From positions 146,570,864 to 146,634,863 of the forward strand of contig CP136064.1 in NCBI GenBank assembly GCA_032622095.1: 64,000 nucleotides of DNA, given 5' to 3'. The notes beneath the pieces were generated by a model. That model saw only the letters and a program-made list of their open reading frames with translations, was not told the origin of the DNA and did not search any database. The stretch comes from Siphonodentalium dalli (taxonomy: Eukaryota; Mollusca; Scaphopoda; Gadilida; Siphonodentaliidae). Positions 47,774-58,499 of the stretch are shown in pieces. Numbering within the stretch: the stretch's first letter is position 1; each line of letters opens with the position of its first letter. Made by a program: the position numbers and the translations under genes.

Positions 47774-48060
47774 TCATTTGATTCGATCATGATTCACCAC
47801 CGTTATTGTGTTTTTGAATATTACTTTAAAAAGATATGGTGTGAATTTGGCAGAAATGATTCCTGGACCTTTCCATATTGGTTGCAACTTTTTGGTCTTA
47901 CCTTTGACATTTGCCGTGTCTAACAGATATACCAGGTCACCCACATTGTATGTGTGCTTAGAGAAGTGTACGTCATAATTACGTTTCATTACCGCTTGTG
48001 ATGTTTTAAGGGTTGATCGTGCGATTTCATGACATGTTTTCATCTCTTTTTCTAGACTGT
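47774..48060 (-). pseudogene. integrase C-terminal domain (frame-shifted continuation)
   Basis: Contains NVGDLVYLLD, LQPIWKGPGII and VVNHDRIK, the GPY/F-type integrase C-terminal module (WKGPGI in place of W.GPY). Out of frame with the catalytic core by one shift near 48060, and ended by a TGA before the PHD part. Confidence 0.85.
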
Positions 48061-49056
48061 TTATACATACTCTGGGAGCTCTGGTTTTTGTTGATCGGTT
48101 TTGAAATTGAAAACTAAATCAGCGGGATGGTTTACCTCGCGACCTAGCATGAGTTTATTTGGGGTAAAACCGGTGTTACGGTTGACTGAGGATCGCAACG
48201 CTCCAGCAAGCTGGGGTACGTACTTGTCCCAGTCTTTCTGGTTTTTATCCACGTAACATCGGACGGCATTCATAAGAATACGATTCTGGCGTTCAATTTG
48301 ACCATTTGAACTTGGTCGATAGGCTGTGGTGCGGGACTTATGAATTTGGAAAAGTTCACAAATTGCTGTAAACAATTTACTTTCAAAACAGGACCCTTGA
48401 TCTGTGAATACTTGAAATGGGGCTCCAAACCTTGCAAAAAATTCGTTCACTGCTATGAGTGCCGTTGTTTCTGCTGTTTGGTCTGGAAGCGGTATACATT
48501 CTACCCATTTGGTAAATTGATCAATCATTATGAGAATGTATTTATTCCCTTTATCACTAGTGTGTAATGGTCCTAGAAAATCTAAATGAACTCTTTCCAT
48601 TGGGGCACCTGCATGATACTTGGTCATATCCGATTTTGAATGTTTTGTTGGTTTTTTAGATTGATTACATTTTGGACAAGCCGCGACGAAGGATTCTACG
48701 TCTTTAGACATTCCATACCAACAAAAATTCTGTTTTATTCGTGATAAGGTACGTGCAACACCTTGATGGCCAGAAGCGGGTATGTCATGGGCTAATTCCA
48801 ATACTTCGGAAGCATATTTACTTGGTATGACCAGAATTGAACCTCCGGATTTCGGGGTTTTATGTAGAAGTCCATTTTTAAAATGGAACCTTGACCGGTT
48901 TATCCAACAGTGTTTGGCAGAAGGTCCAGTGATGAATAAATCACCTTCACTGGGTTCTTCTCCTGTTTCCAACCAAGTAATAATTATTTCCAAGTCGGGG
49001 TCAGCTCTTTGAGCTTTTCCCAACTCTTCTGAGCTTCCTAGGCTGGATAGTGCCAA
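48061..49056 (-). CDS. integrase zinc-binding and catalytic domains
   Basis: Residues 90-130: H90-x6-H97-x29-C127-x2-C130 (HHCC zinc module). The catalytic triad D159 (HLDFLGP), D219 (FTDQGS) and E255 (GQIERQ) has 35 residues between the second D and E, as in active retroviral-type integrases. It inserts element cDNA into the genome. The N-terminal residues continue the RNase H frame after a one-base change near 49062. Domain intact within itself. Confidence 0.92.
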   Translation of the reverse strand: MALSSLGSSEELGKAQRADPDLEIIITWLETGEEPSEGDLFITGPSAKHCWINRSRFHFKNGLLHKTPKSGGSILVIPSKYASEVLELAHDIPASGHQGVARTLSRIKQNFCWYGMSKDVESFVAACPKCNQSKKPTKHSKSDMTKYHAGAPMERVHLDFLGPLHTSDKGNKYILIMIDQFTKWVECIPLPDQTAETTALIAVNEFFARFGAPFQVFTDQGSCFESKLFTAICELFQIHKSRTTAYRPSSNGQIERQNRILMNAVRCYVDKNQKDWDKYVPQLAGALRSSVNRNTGFTPNKLMLGREVNHPADLVFNFKTDQQKPELPEYV

Positions 49057-49060
49057 ATTA

Positions 49061-50219
49061 TCAGGAGGTTAATTGTTGAATTAGCACTCCGGGCTGCATA
49101 AGTGCTTTGTTGGCAATTTCAAGTTGGGTATGGGTCCAACCAGTTTCTGGTTCTATCCCACTCCACTTTGAGGTTTTGTATTCCCACTGATCAAAATTAG
49201 TATGGATATTTATTGTTGATATTGTAGGGCTAGCGTTTTTATTAACTTCTGGATCAAATTCTGACTCGAATTGACACGATCCTTTTGCTAATGGTACTGC
49301 ATAATCAACATCTTCTTCAAATTTTGACCAGTTGGTATGTATTCGGGTACAGTATTTGCATCCCCCACATGGCAAATCTTCAAGTTTTGTGTCAGCGGTA
49401 TAACTGTGACACACTGGATGGGGTGATGCAATACAAGATAATGCATCCGCATTGGAATGTTTTATCCCAGGCCTATGTTGTACTACCATATCATACTGGC
49501 TGAGTTCCTCGAGCCATCTCGCAATTTGACCCTGAGGCTCTTTGAAGCTGATCAGCCATTTTAATGAATTATGGTCTGTTCTTAGAATAAATGGCCTTCC
49601 CAACAAATAGTGCCTGAACTGGCGTGTGAAACGAACTACTGCTAGCAGCTCCTTTCTCGTCGTACAATACTTTATTTGTTCTCCGGATAAACCATAACTT
49701 CCATAGGTAATAACCTTTTCTTCCCCTTGTTGTACTTGAATTAATTCGGCGCCAATTGCAAAATTTGAGGCATCGACATCCAAAACAAAGAGATCAGTCT
49801 TGTTGGGGAGGGTTAAGATTGGCGGATTTATTAAATCCACTTTCAGTTTTTCAAAAGCTTGTTGTTGCTCACTTTCCCAAACAAACTTTTGTTTACCCGT
49901 AACTGCATATAGAGGCTTTGAGGTTTTAGCATAGTCTTTAATGAACATTCTGTGATAATTTACTAGGCCACAGAATTTTTCTACGTCTTTTGAACACGTA
50001 GGGACTGGCCAGTGTTTTACCACTTCGCATGAAGAATTAATCATTTCAAGACCATGCTGGCTCACAGTTCTGCCGAGAAATTCCACTTTTTTCTGACGGA
50101 AAGTACATTTTTGGGGTTTTAATTTTAATTTGTACTTGCGCAGTCTTTGTAAAACTAGGCGCATGTTTTGGAGATGCGAGATAAAATCCTGGCCTAAAAT
50201 AACCAAATCGTCTACGAAC
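49061..50219 (-). pseudogene. RT palm/thumb (FVDD) and RNase H
   Basis: Starts at the catalytic FVDD box (50208-50219), followed by FLGRTVSQHGLE and the connection. RNase H follows with VLDVDAS, TTRKELLAVV, LRTDHNSLKWL and HSNADALS, i.e. all four acidic positions. The frame is open to 49061 but is separated from the first RT half by a one-base change near 50237. Downstream of RNase H is a Cys-rich patch CGGCKYC of unknown role. Confidence 0.9.
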
Positions 50220-51843
50220 GATAGAACAATGTCCCAGTTAATAGTCCAGCTAGTACTAGGTTCATTACTCTACAGTACGTTTGGGCAGCATTGCAGAGAC
50301 CAAAACTCATTTTACGAAATTCCCACAAACCGTATTTTGTTAAGAAGGCTGTCTTGGGGCGATCTGATTCTTGGACATTTACCGCCCAATAAGCTGACTG
50401 ACAGTCTCCCTGACTAAACCATACATTACCGGATAACGAGTCAATACACTCGTTTATTAATGGTAATGGATAACAGTCTTTTACGGTGACCGCATTTACC
50501 AATCGATAATCAAAAGCCCATCGAACACTTTTGTCTCGTTTCCGAATCAACACTGGAGGGCTACTCCATTCACTTATTGAAGGTTGAATCACTTTTGATT
50601 CTAACATTTTCTTTAAGTGTTGTTCTTCTTCGTTTACGAAGCATAGTGGTGTTCGACGCATGCGCTGTTTAACGGATTTAGCATCTTTAGTATCAATATT
50701 GTGTTCGATTTCGGTGAAATCACCAATGTCGAAATCGCTTTTAGCAAATACATCTTGAAATTCACTTAATACTGATGCTAGTTCCCCAGCTTCATTGTCA
50801 TTTAGTAGGGTTCTTGATCTGTCGAACAGATCTTTTAAATGATCAGGCATATTGATTGCGGTTTTGCATATTTTTATTTTGGATGAATGGGAATCATCGG
50901 ATGAATGGGAATCCTCATCACTGGAACAGTTATTTGTTCCTTTTCCGAGGTTTTCTTCGATTGTTATTTCATTTAATTGGTTTTCATCTGCCGGCATGAC
51001 ACGGTCAATTTCAGAGGCTAGTGAAATAATTTCATGTCTTTTAAGTTTCACACATGCATCATTGACGTTAATTATGCCAACTTTAGGTTTTGTGTGTGCA
51101 CCATGTACTGTTCTAAAAATTAGCAAGTTATACCAGCAGTTGGGTTCAATGATGTATTCATCATCTAAAGCGGTTTCTAGATTGCATTGCAATAAAACTA
51201 CTGAGTTTGGTGGAATAGTTGTAGTTTGATTTACAATAACTCTAGATATTTTTGGATTTTCGGTAACAACTTGTTGTATTTTGAAGTCCAAATTTGGCTC
51301 TAACTGAAGAATACCTTTGCATACATCAATTTGGGCTTGATGTTTTATCAGAAAATTCAAACCTAATAGCATTGGGTCTTCAATTGGTCCTACATAAATT
51401 TTCTCGGAGAAGTGTTTTTCTCCTATTGTTATTTCTATTGGACCTATTATTAAATGACCTTTGAATTTGGAATTTCTAGCGGCTGTATTAATGGAAATTG
51501 TTTTTACAATTTGGGGTGTTGGTCTCAAATTTGAGAATGTTTCTTCAGAAATTATAGTAATATCTGCAGCGGTATCGATCACTGCTTCTGTACTATAATT
51601 GGATATATTGATGGGTGTTCTAATTGCAGATAATGATTTTATTCTATTAATTGTGAGAATGGTTTCATCCTCTTCTGGTACCAAATAACTTTTATCATCA
51701 GAACTTGTTTTCTGCGATTTAACATTGCTGTTTTTCACAAATTTTTGTGAAGTTTCATCAGATAAGTTATTGTTGTTTATGGTTTGATCAATATCCTTTG
51801 TAATTTCTGTAATGAAGTCATTTTGCCTATCCGGGCTACCCAT
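50212..51843 (-). pseudogene. aspartic protease and RT fingers
   Basis: A frame of 543 codons. Protease active site VIDTAAD (D90; DTA variant of DTG) and the later MLLGLNFL flap-end motif (about 158-165). RT part from about 385: KQRMRRTP, WSSPPVLIRKRD, RWAFDYRLVN, YPLPLI, and the first catalytic aspartate D480 in FSQGDCQSAYW (usually LDL). Then TAFLTKYGLWEF and MSFGLCNAAQTY. The frame leaves the RT just before the FVDD box by a one-base change. Confidence 0.9.
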
Positions 51844-51859
51844 CAGACTTCTTGATCGG

Positions 51860-52324
51860 ACCCCTTCTTGTTTAAATTAAAGGATACCCCTTTTCGGTCC
51901 GAACTAGACTTGTTTTTGGAATTATTTGAGGGACAATCTTTCATAAAATGGCCATAACCTTGACATTGGAACAGCGAGAGTTGCTGCCCCTTGATGGTGA
52001 TGGAGATCGGTCCGCATAAGGCGGTTTGCTCTCCTTTTGCTCCATTTTGGGCGTAATTTCTAATTTTTCGGAAATTTTACCCAAAGTTTCCACTAACGAC
52101 CCAATCTTGTCTTCCATGAAGTACATCCGGGATTTTAATGAGTGTACCTCAGTAGACATAGGCTTGTACGGTGAAGGTGAGCGCGAATTATCACTATTAC
52201 CTTCTTTTGTATTTTGGGAAAATCTGGGCTTAAATTCCCTTCTGGCATAATTTGGTTTATTTTGCCAATTTTTTCGATCATCTCTTCGAAATGATCGTGA
52301 CCTATTTATTGAGCAGACAGTTGA
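51860..52324 (-). pseudogene. gag C-terminus with broken CCHC knuckle
   Basis: Continues the gag frame after an in-frame TAA (52325): arginine-rich RSRSFRRDDRK, then a coiled-coil-like stretch with KSRMYFMEDKIGSLVETL. A CCHC zinc knuckle follows whose first cysteine is in one frame and whose remaining part (QCQGYGHFMKDC) is in another. A one-base change sits in the knuckle near 51985. The knuckle would bind element RNA. Confidence 0.8.
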
Positions 52325-52910
52325 TTATGCTTCATCATCTTCGGAGTCTGACGACAATACGGTTTGGCGCACCTCACGTCGCGTCTTTGTTGCACCATAA
52401 ATTGCCTGGTGAGTGTATTGGTGCCAACGGATTTGATTGATGGCGCTTTCTACACTACGAGGCTTCTTATTGGCAACAAATTGACCTGCTTCTCTGTCAT
52501 TACATCCTTGACAGATGCGCATGATTGCTTGTTGCAATGTTAACTCTTGGGGCAAGTTCTGAAAAGCTCTTGTGGCTAGAGTCAAAGCGGTATCTGCCCA
52601 ATCTTCTAAAGATTGACTGGGATCCTGCTTTGAATGGACAAATTCCAACTGCACGGTCTCTGGTAGATCATGAAAACCAAAGCGATTTTCTAAGGCTATC
52701 ATGGTTTCGGCGAAGGTTGCTTCAGGATTTTGATCCATTAACAGGGTGTAATATTCGCTGGCTTTGCCTTTTAAGAACCAGCATAGTGCATTCATGCTTT
52801 CAATTTCATTCCATTGCTCGACATTTGCAAAGTTCATAAACTTGAGTCGGAATGATTTCCAATCATCATTGCCTTCAAATGTAATGTGCTTTGGGGTGTA
52901 TGGTTTACGC
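52325..52910 (-). pseudogene. gag (retrotransposon gag domain)
   Basis: Frame with RKPYTPKHITFEGNDDWKSF, ALCWFLKGKASEYY, ALENRFGFHDLP, SLEDWADTALTLA and IRWHQYTHQAIYG: the helical gag domain of Gypsy elements. Separated from the Gln-rich part by a frame change near 52912 and ended by TAA at 52325. Confidence 0.85.
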
Positions 52911-52914
52911 CTCT

Positions 52915-53472
52915 CTACCTATTAAGATTGTTCTGATGAGCCTGTACTGGCTGCAGGTTATACATTTGTGGCTGTTGAAATGGTTGCGGTTGTTGAAATT
53001 GTTGCGGTTGTTGAAATTGTTGTGGTTGTTGAATTGGTTGCGCTTGTTGAATTGGTTGCGCTTGTTGAATTGGTTGAAATGGTTGTTGCATTTGTTGTGG
53101 TTGTTGCATTTGATTAGGTTGTTGCGGCTGTGGTTGAAATTGTTGTTGTTGTGGTTGAAATTGTTGTTGTTGTTGAAATTGTTGTTGTTGTGGTTGAAAT
53201 TGTTGTTGAGGTTGTGGTTGAAATTGTTGTTGTTGTTGATATTGTATACCTGGGGTTATCAACGTTTGGTTACCATTGGCTGACACCGGCGGTAAACCTT
53301 TTGATGTTGAACCCGTGCTATACAATGTTTGTGTTGGTTGCGAAAAACCTTGACCCAGTGACATCTGATTTTGATTGTATTGCACACTTTGACGACTTTG
53401 TTTCCAATCAAAATGTGGTGGTGGCATATTCAAATTTGGCATGTTCGCCACAAATTGTGTCTGTGCATGCAT
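52915..53472 (-). pseudogene. Gln-rich part of gag N-region
   Basis: Repeated QQFQPQ and QPIQQA units over about 100 residues, encoded by CAA-rich DNA with near-microsatellite character. It is prone to length change and perhaps to phase-separating behaviour; the latter is inference only. It overlaps the end of the HhH frame in another phase, with a frame change near 53430. Confidence 0.75.
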
Positions 53473-54712
53473 GACTGTTCATACTAGTGGGTGCTTGTGA
53501 AATTGGTGGATTGTATGTCGACACTGTTTGCGGCTGTTGTATTGGCACTTTGTGTGGCAAAATGTGTTTTCGTCTATTGGCCGGTGCAGTATTTTGCACC
53601 TTCGGTGGAGTCTTACTATTAGTATTACCAAAAGTGAATGTTGGTTTACTAGTTGACATATTTGGCAACTGAAAAGTTGTTTGAAATGGCTGTGACATTA
53701 CTGGTAGTGTGCTGTACTGTACTGCACCAATATTATTGTAACTTGTAGACATTGTCAAACTGTGGTTACTAACATTTACTGGCATTGCTTGCGCTGGGCC
53801 AGTACTGTAATGGCTAGTGATCACATTTTGTGATGCCATGGTTGTGATGACTGATGTGCTTTGTATAACACCATGGTTAGAAATAATGGTTGAGGTCTTA
53901 GATGGTGTTGTTGTTACTGCGCTCATGGGAAATGTCGCAGTGTAACTTACACTTGGTGGCGTCACTATTCTTGTACTCATGACCGGTAAACCGGTTGTGT
54001 TTACCAAAGTTGTTTTGGTATCACTCCCTTTAATACCTGTCACATGATTACCTGTTGCAGTATTTGCAGCTTTTGTAATAGAGTATAACGACTCATTATC
54101 ACTATCTGAGTCCATCCCTGGTAAATCACCCAACCATTTGTGTCGTTGCGGTGTACCGGTGTTGCTATGACTTGGTGTCATGGGCTGGTAATTCTCAACC
54201 CTTCTATTATAATTCCCTATACATGGAGGTGATATGGGCTGGTATTTTTCAACCCTTATATCTTGACCATATTTCATGGGCTCATCATAAGTAATATATA
54301 AATCTGATGACCTATTCATACCTGTGTTAACTAGATTTTCAGGAGATATGTATCCTGCACCGAAAATTTGTTGTGGGAATGTCGGTGAAGGTACTAATGG
54401 TATTGGTGATCTAATCACATTTGGTATGGGATTTTGTGTCACCATGTCATTGTTGATGGAATTATCAACATATATTGGCTTTGGTGGTACTGAAAAATCA
54501 ATAACTGCCATTTGATCCCTTGACCCTCTGAAAAATGGTATCATAAACAAATCTTCCTTTGAAAGAAAGCTTATTTCCTTTCTTCTTTCAATAATGGACT
54601 CGGCAACTTTGGGTCCGACACCGGGAATTGCTTGCAAATCATAAAAATTTGCTGTGTTGACATTTACTTTATTTTTTATGGAAGCCATCTTCAAAAGTAA
54701 ATAAGTTAACAA
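53408..54712 (-). CDS. HhH-domain gag N-terminal protein
   Basis: 434 codons. Residues about 16-62 form a ComEA-like helix-hairpin-helix domain: VNVNTANFYDLQAIPGVGPK then KEDLFMIP, with the PGVGPK hairpin at 30-35. HhH domains bind DNA backbones without sequence preference. The rest is Ser/Thr/Pro/Asn-rich low complexity. Either ATG at codon 1 or the second at codon 9 (MASIKNK) could start it. A truncated copy (219 codons) lies at 57043-57702. Confidence 0.8.
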   Translation of the reverse strand: MLTYLLLKMASIKNKVNVNTANFYDLQAIPGVGPKVAESIIERRKEISFLSKEDLFMIPFFRGSRDQMAVIDFSVPPKPIYVDNSINNDMVTQNPIPNVIRSPIPLVPSPTFPQQIFGAGYISPENLVNTGMNRSSDLYITYDEPMKYGQDIRVEKYQPISPPCIGNYNRRVENYQPMTPSHSNTGTPQRHKWLGDLPGMDSDSDNESLYSITKAANTATGNHVTGIKGSDTKTTLVNTTGLPVMSTRIVTPPSVSYTATFPMSAVTTTPSKTSTIISNHGVIQSTSVITTMASQNVITSHYSTGPAQAMPVNVSNHSLTMSTSYNNIGAVQYSTLPVMSQPFQTTFQLPNMSTSKPTFTFGNTNSKTPPKVQNTAPANRRKHILPHKVPIQQPQTVSTYNPPISQAPTSMNSHACTDTICGEHAKFEYATTTF

Positions 54713-55815
54713 TGAAAAATAATGAATCTGTTAGAACTATCTGTAACAAATGCCCTGAAGTAGTATTTTACTTCTTACGAGCTTGATGTTACCTTTAAAT
54801 ATGTGTTGACATTCATTATGGCAATAACATAAATGCAAAATTGAACTTGAAACATCTGAATCATATGGAATGCATTTAGGATAAACATGGCAAAATTGGA
54901 TGTCAAAATCTGGATTGGCATACAAAAATGGATAATAGGCATTGTAATATTTGTATATGAAAAATATATGGCAAAAATGGCAATATCAGAGCAAAAATTA
55001 TCAAAAATTTCAACTATCTAAAAAATAGCAAAAATGGACATTTTATCAGGCAAAAATAATTTATGCAAGGTAAACAGGATCAATTACATCAAAATTGGAC
55101 AAAATATAGGGTAATTTAACAATTTATAGGAAAATAGGACAAAATATATCAAAATTTTGACAAAAATGGAGCAAATTATCAAAAATGGACAATATTCTCA
55201 AAAATTGGCAATTAATAATCAATCAATCATTCAGTTTAATGAACAATGGCAATATTCAACAAAATGGGCAATATTAATGCAAAATTAGACAAAATATGGA
55301 TATTTATCAAAAATATATGAAAAAGCTATCAAAAATAGAATTTAATGCAATATATGGAATTAATTTGATACAGAATATTAATTAATTGGCAATATGAGTA
55401 ATCAATACATTTTATAGCAAAAATTGGCAAAAATGGAAAAAAAATATATTTTGGACAAAAATGGCAAATAAAAATGAACTCAAAAATCACATTTTCAGTT
55501 TTCACTACTTATACATGATACAATGGCTTACAATTCAATATGACACTGTGTTTAGTGTCCCTGATATTGAATTGCAAAACACGTGGATTGCCAATTGAAA
55601 AAATCAATATGGCCTCCCTCGCCGATTCGTTTGTTAGCGAACGACGTCATTTGTAGCAAAGTTGTAATGGATATTATTGAACAAGGAATGCACTTACATA
55701 AATTTATTATCAGGAATATGTCAACATCATTTATAACGAATCATCATAAGTCAGTGTTAATATATTGAATTGAAGAGTTGCTATTAAGTTCAAGTTGTTC
55801 TTGTCGTGGTTCGAG
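54713..55815 (-). other. A/T-rich leader between 5' LTR and gag
   Basis: About 1.1 kb built of degenerate words such as CAAAAATGG, AAAATTGGCA and ACAAAATATA (plus strand). No coding frame. In the second copy it is interrupted by the piggyBac MITE. Confidence 0.6.
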
Positions 55816-55994
55816 TCTTTCTGTTGAGATTATATCAACCCACAATCCTCGGCTCTCGCTGTAGTCAGCAATTGGCTGCGATATCGTCGGTTTGATTGGA
55901 CCGCACCCAATGTTTATTGATGACGTATTTTGACAGCGGCACATTGTTTATATTGGACCACGTGGAATAATTATTGTTTACCAAATTCACTACA
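55816..55994 (-). repeat. short LTR, 5' copy (179 bp)
   Basis: Matches 44065-44243 with one mismatch seen (TTCGACC / TTGGACC). Followed on the minus strand by CTCGAACCACGAC, which does not look like a normal primer site. Confidence 0.65.
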
Positions 55995-56778
55995 TAGCTG
56001 TTGTTGCGACTGAGCAGAAAAGTTATGATTTGTGACCACCGGTGCGCCATAATTAAGGTAAGGCGAACCTAACATTTGCATATTATGTGGATTGAATACC
56101 AGCAGATTCCAATATGGCAGTGGTACATATGGGTGACACCAAAATTGTGGCATGCACGGTTGTGCGTCTCTTGGTTGATATGAGATTGATGAATCATTTT
56201 TTGTCAGATATGATGTCAAATTTGTGTCAGATTGTGGAATTGTTACAGTCATTACTGGAATTGTGGACATCAGCAGATTTCCCATCCCATTTCCCGATAA
56301 GTTAGGTATAATGGACATATTTTGCACACTGGTAACTTGGGCTCCTGACTCTGAAATGGTACCATCAACAGCAGTTGGGTACAATCACTGTTGGTGTCAT
56401 GTCATGATTGAATTCGTTCCAATGGCCATTTGTTCTGTATTCGTGGTTTGGACATTGTTAGCCCGACAAGTGTTAAATTCCGTTGATATTAATGACAGCG
56501 CATTAAATTTATCATTTGATGCCCCACCAATGTTACTCACTTGCGAATATCTGTTTTCGCAATGATGAGTGTCATTCCTGATAACCCCTGAGTGCATGAA
56601 CGTTTGATTTGGTGGGTAATTGTACATTATCGTACATTATTCCAATTGGGATGTTTGAACCCATGTGATTAGAAGCTCCGAGAACAGATCCGGACAATGA
56701 ATCATTCTTCTGGCTAATCAGCGGATTAGCGATGGAGTGCGCTCGGTGAGTTGTGTTCTTGAGTGAACAATGGCTCAA
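55995..56778 (-). pseudogene. gag-like low-complexity coding remnant next to the 5' LTR
   Basis: Three minus-strand frames in succession (MSHCSLKNTTHRAHS..., YNYPPNQTFMHSG..., YPTAVDGTISES...) with Ser/Asn/Gln-rich composition like the gag N-region. The first break is a 10-bp duplication (AATGTACGAT / AATGTACAAT near 56620-56640). The last frame runs into the LTR after AQSQQQL. I infer a coding region of another element disrupted by insertion of the TatD element. No domain identified. Confidence 0.45.
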
Positions 56779-57042
56779 CCCACTGGCTGGATACTGGATT
56801 ATACGCCCTGTTCACATTTGTACTGATGTTTTGAATCATCGTGCAAATGACCTCTTTCCGTTTCAACGAAACAACGATTGACTGTTTGCCGATATGAATA
56901 TTTCAGAAAATTCCAGCGGGAATGTCCTATTTTATATCACAGCGTTATTATAGCAACATCCCTTGTTGTTGGATTGTTTGTGAAAATTATTTTTGACCTC
57001 CCAAATAATTAGCACAAATAAAAACTCAGAAATTTGCTAATT

Positions 57043-57702
57043 TCAGAGATCCTGGGCAGCTTTTGTAATAGAGTATAACGACTCATTATCACTATCTGAG
57101 CCCATCCCTGGTAAATCACCCAACCATTTGTGTCGTTGCGGTGTACCGGTGTTGCTATGACTTGGTGTCATGGGCTGGTAATTCTCAACCCTTCTATTAT
57201 AATTCCCTATACATGGAGGTGATATGGGCTGGTATTTTTCAACCCTTATATCTTGACCATATTTCATGGGCTCATCATAAGTAATATATAAATCTGATGA
57301 CCTATTCATACCTGTGTTAACTAGATTTTCAGGAGATATGTATCCTGCACCGAAAATTTGTTGTGGGAATGTCGGTGAAGGTACTAATGGTATTGGTGAT
57401 CTAATCACATTTGGTATGGGATTTTGTGTCACCATGTCATTGTTGATGGAATTATCAACATATATTGGCTTTGGTGGTACTGAAAAATCAATAACTGCCA
57501 TTTGATCCCTTGACCCTCTGAAAAATGGTATCATAAACAAATCTTCCTTTGAAAGAAAGCTTATTTCCTTTCTTCTTTCAATAATGGACTCGGCAACTTT
57601 GGGTCCGACACCGGGAATTGCTTGCAAATCATAAAAATTTGCTGTGTTGACATTTACTTTATTTTTTATGGAAGCCATCTTCAAAAGTAAATAAGTTAAC
57701 AA
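57043..57702 (-). pseudogene. truncated copy of the HhH gag N-terminus
   Basis: The first 216 codons equal the HhH protein at 54712-53408 except one residue. The frame then crosses the duplication junction and stops three codons later. The HhH domain itself is complete. Confidence 0.85.
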
Positions 57703-58489
57703 TGAAAAATAATGAATCTGTTAGAACTATCTGTAACAAATGCCCTGAAGTAGTATTTTACTTCTTACGAGCTTGATGTTACCTTTAAATATGTGTTGAC
57801 ATTCATTATGGCAATAACATAAATGCAAAATTGAACTTGAAACATCTGAATCATATGGAATGCATTTAGGATAAACATGGCAAAATTGGATGTCAAAATC
57901 TGGATTGGCATACAAAAATGGATAATAGGCATTGTAATATTTGTATATGAAAAATATATGGCAAAAATGGCAATATCAGAGCAAAAATTATCAAAAATTT
58001 CAACTATCTAAAAAATAGCAAAAATGGACATTTTATCAGGCAAAAATAATTTATGCAAGGTAAACAGGATCAATTACATCAAAATTGGACAAAATATAGG
58101 GTAATTTAACAATTTATAGGAAAATAGGACAAAATATATCAAAATTTTGACAAAAATGGAGCAAATTATCAAAAATGGACAATATTCTCAAAAATTGGCA
58201 ATTAATAATCAATCAATCATTCAGTTTAATGAACAATGGCAATATTCAACAAAATGGGCAATATTAACCCTTTGAACCCGTAACACCGATATTTAGGTGC
58301 AAACGAACCGTGACTATATCCCGTAACACCGATATTTCGGTGCAGCGACGACATGATTCGGTAGCAAATTTATATATAGTATAACGAGCGTCAGACCCAC
58401 TGATTTATATTTAAATTGCTCCCACATATGTCAGCGGCGGCCATGGTGCGTATGGAATGGTTGACCGCTAGTATCGGGTAGAAATATAT

Positions 58490-58499
58490 GCGCATGCGC
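58490..58499. promoter_or_regulatory. NRF1-type palindrome GCGCATGCGC in MITE copy 2
   Basis: Perfect motif, with a second at 58703-58712. Conserved between diverged MITE copies. Confidence 0.5.

Larger units (their letters stand above)
44065..55994 (-). mobile_element. Gypsy-type LTR element carrying HhH, PHD and TatD domains (11.9 kb)
   Basis: Bounded by two 179-bp direct repeats with one mismatch seen. Minus-strand order: leader (55815-54713), HhH and low-complexity gag N-part, Gln-rich part, gag, CCHC, protease, RT, RNase H, integrase, PHD, ORF3 with TatD nuclease. Flanking TAGAT (left) and TAGCT (right) could be a 5-bp duplication with one change. The pol order (PR-RT-RH-IN) places it in the Gypsy/Metaviridae group. 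The coding line is interrupted at about 53430, 52912, 52325, 51985, 50237, 49062, 48060, 47774 and 47160 by single-base changes or stops, so this copy is unlikely to move by itself. No clear tRNA primer site was found after the 5' repeat. Confidence 0.85.
54066..57055. repeat. tandem segmental duplication, copy 1 (2990 bp)
   Basis: Identical in order and almost in sequence to 57056-61623. Differences noticed: near 54112, 55400, 55460, 56500 and 56578. It covers part of the HhH frame, the leader, the 5' LTR and 1.06 kb beyond. Both junctions share GCA. Confidence 0.93.

Noticed and set aside
52891-53283. Leu/Trp-rich plus-strand frame resembling a membrane protein
   Set aside because: It is the reverse of the CAA-rich Gln stretch; composition alone creates the hydrophobic repeat.
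55800-55822. GGTTCGAGTC resembling a tRNA B box just left of the 5' LTR
   Set aside because: No A box, no acceptor stem and no cloverleaf around it. Kept only as a note on the odd primer region.
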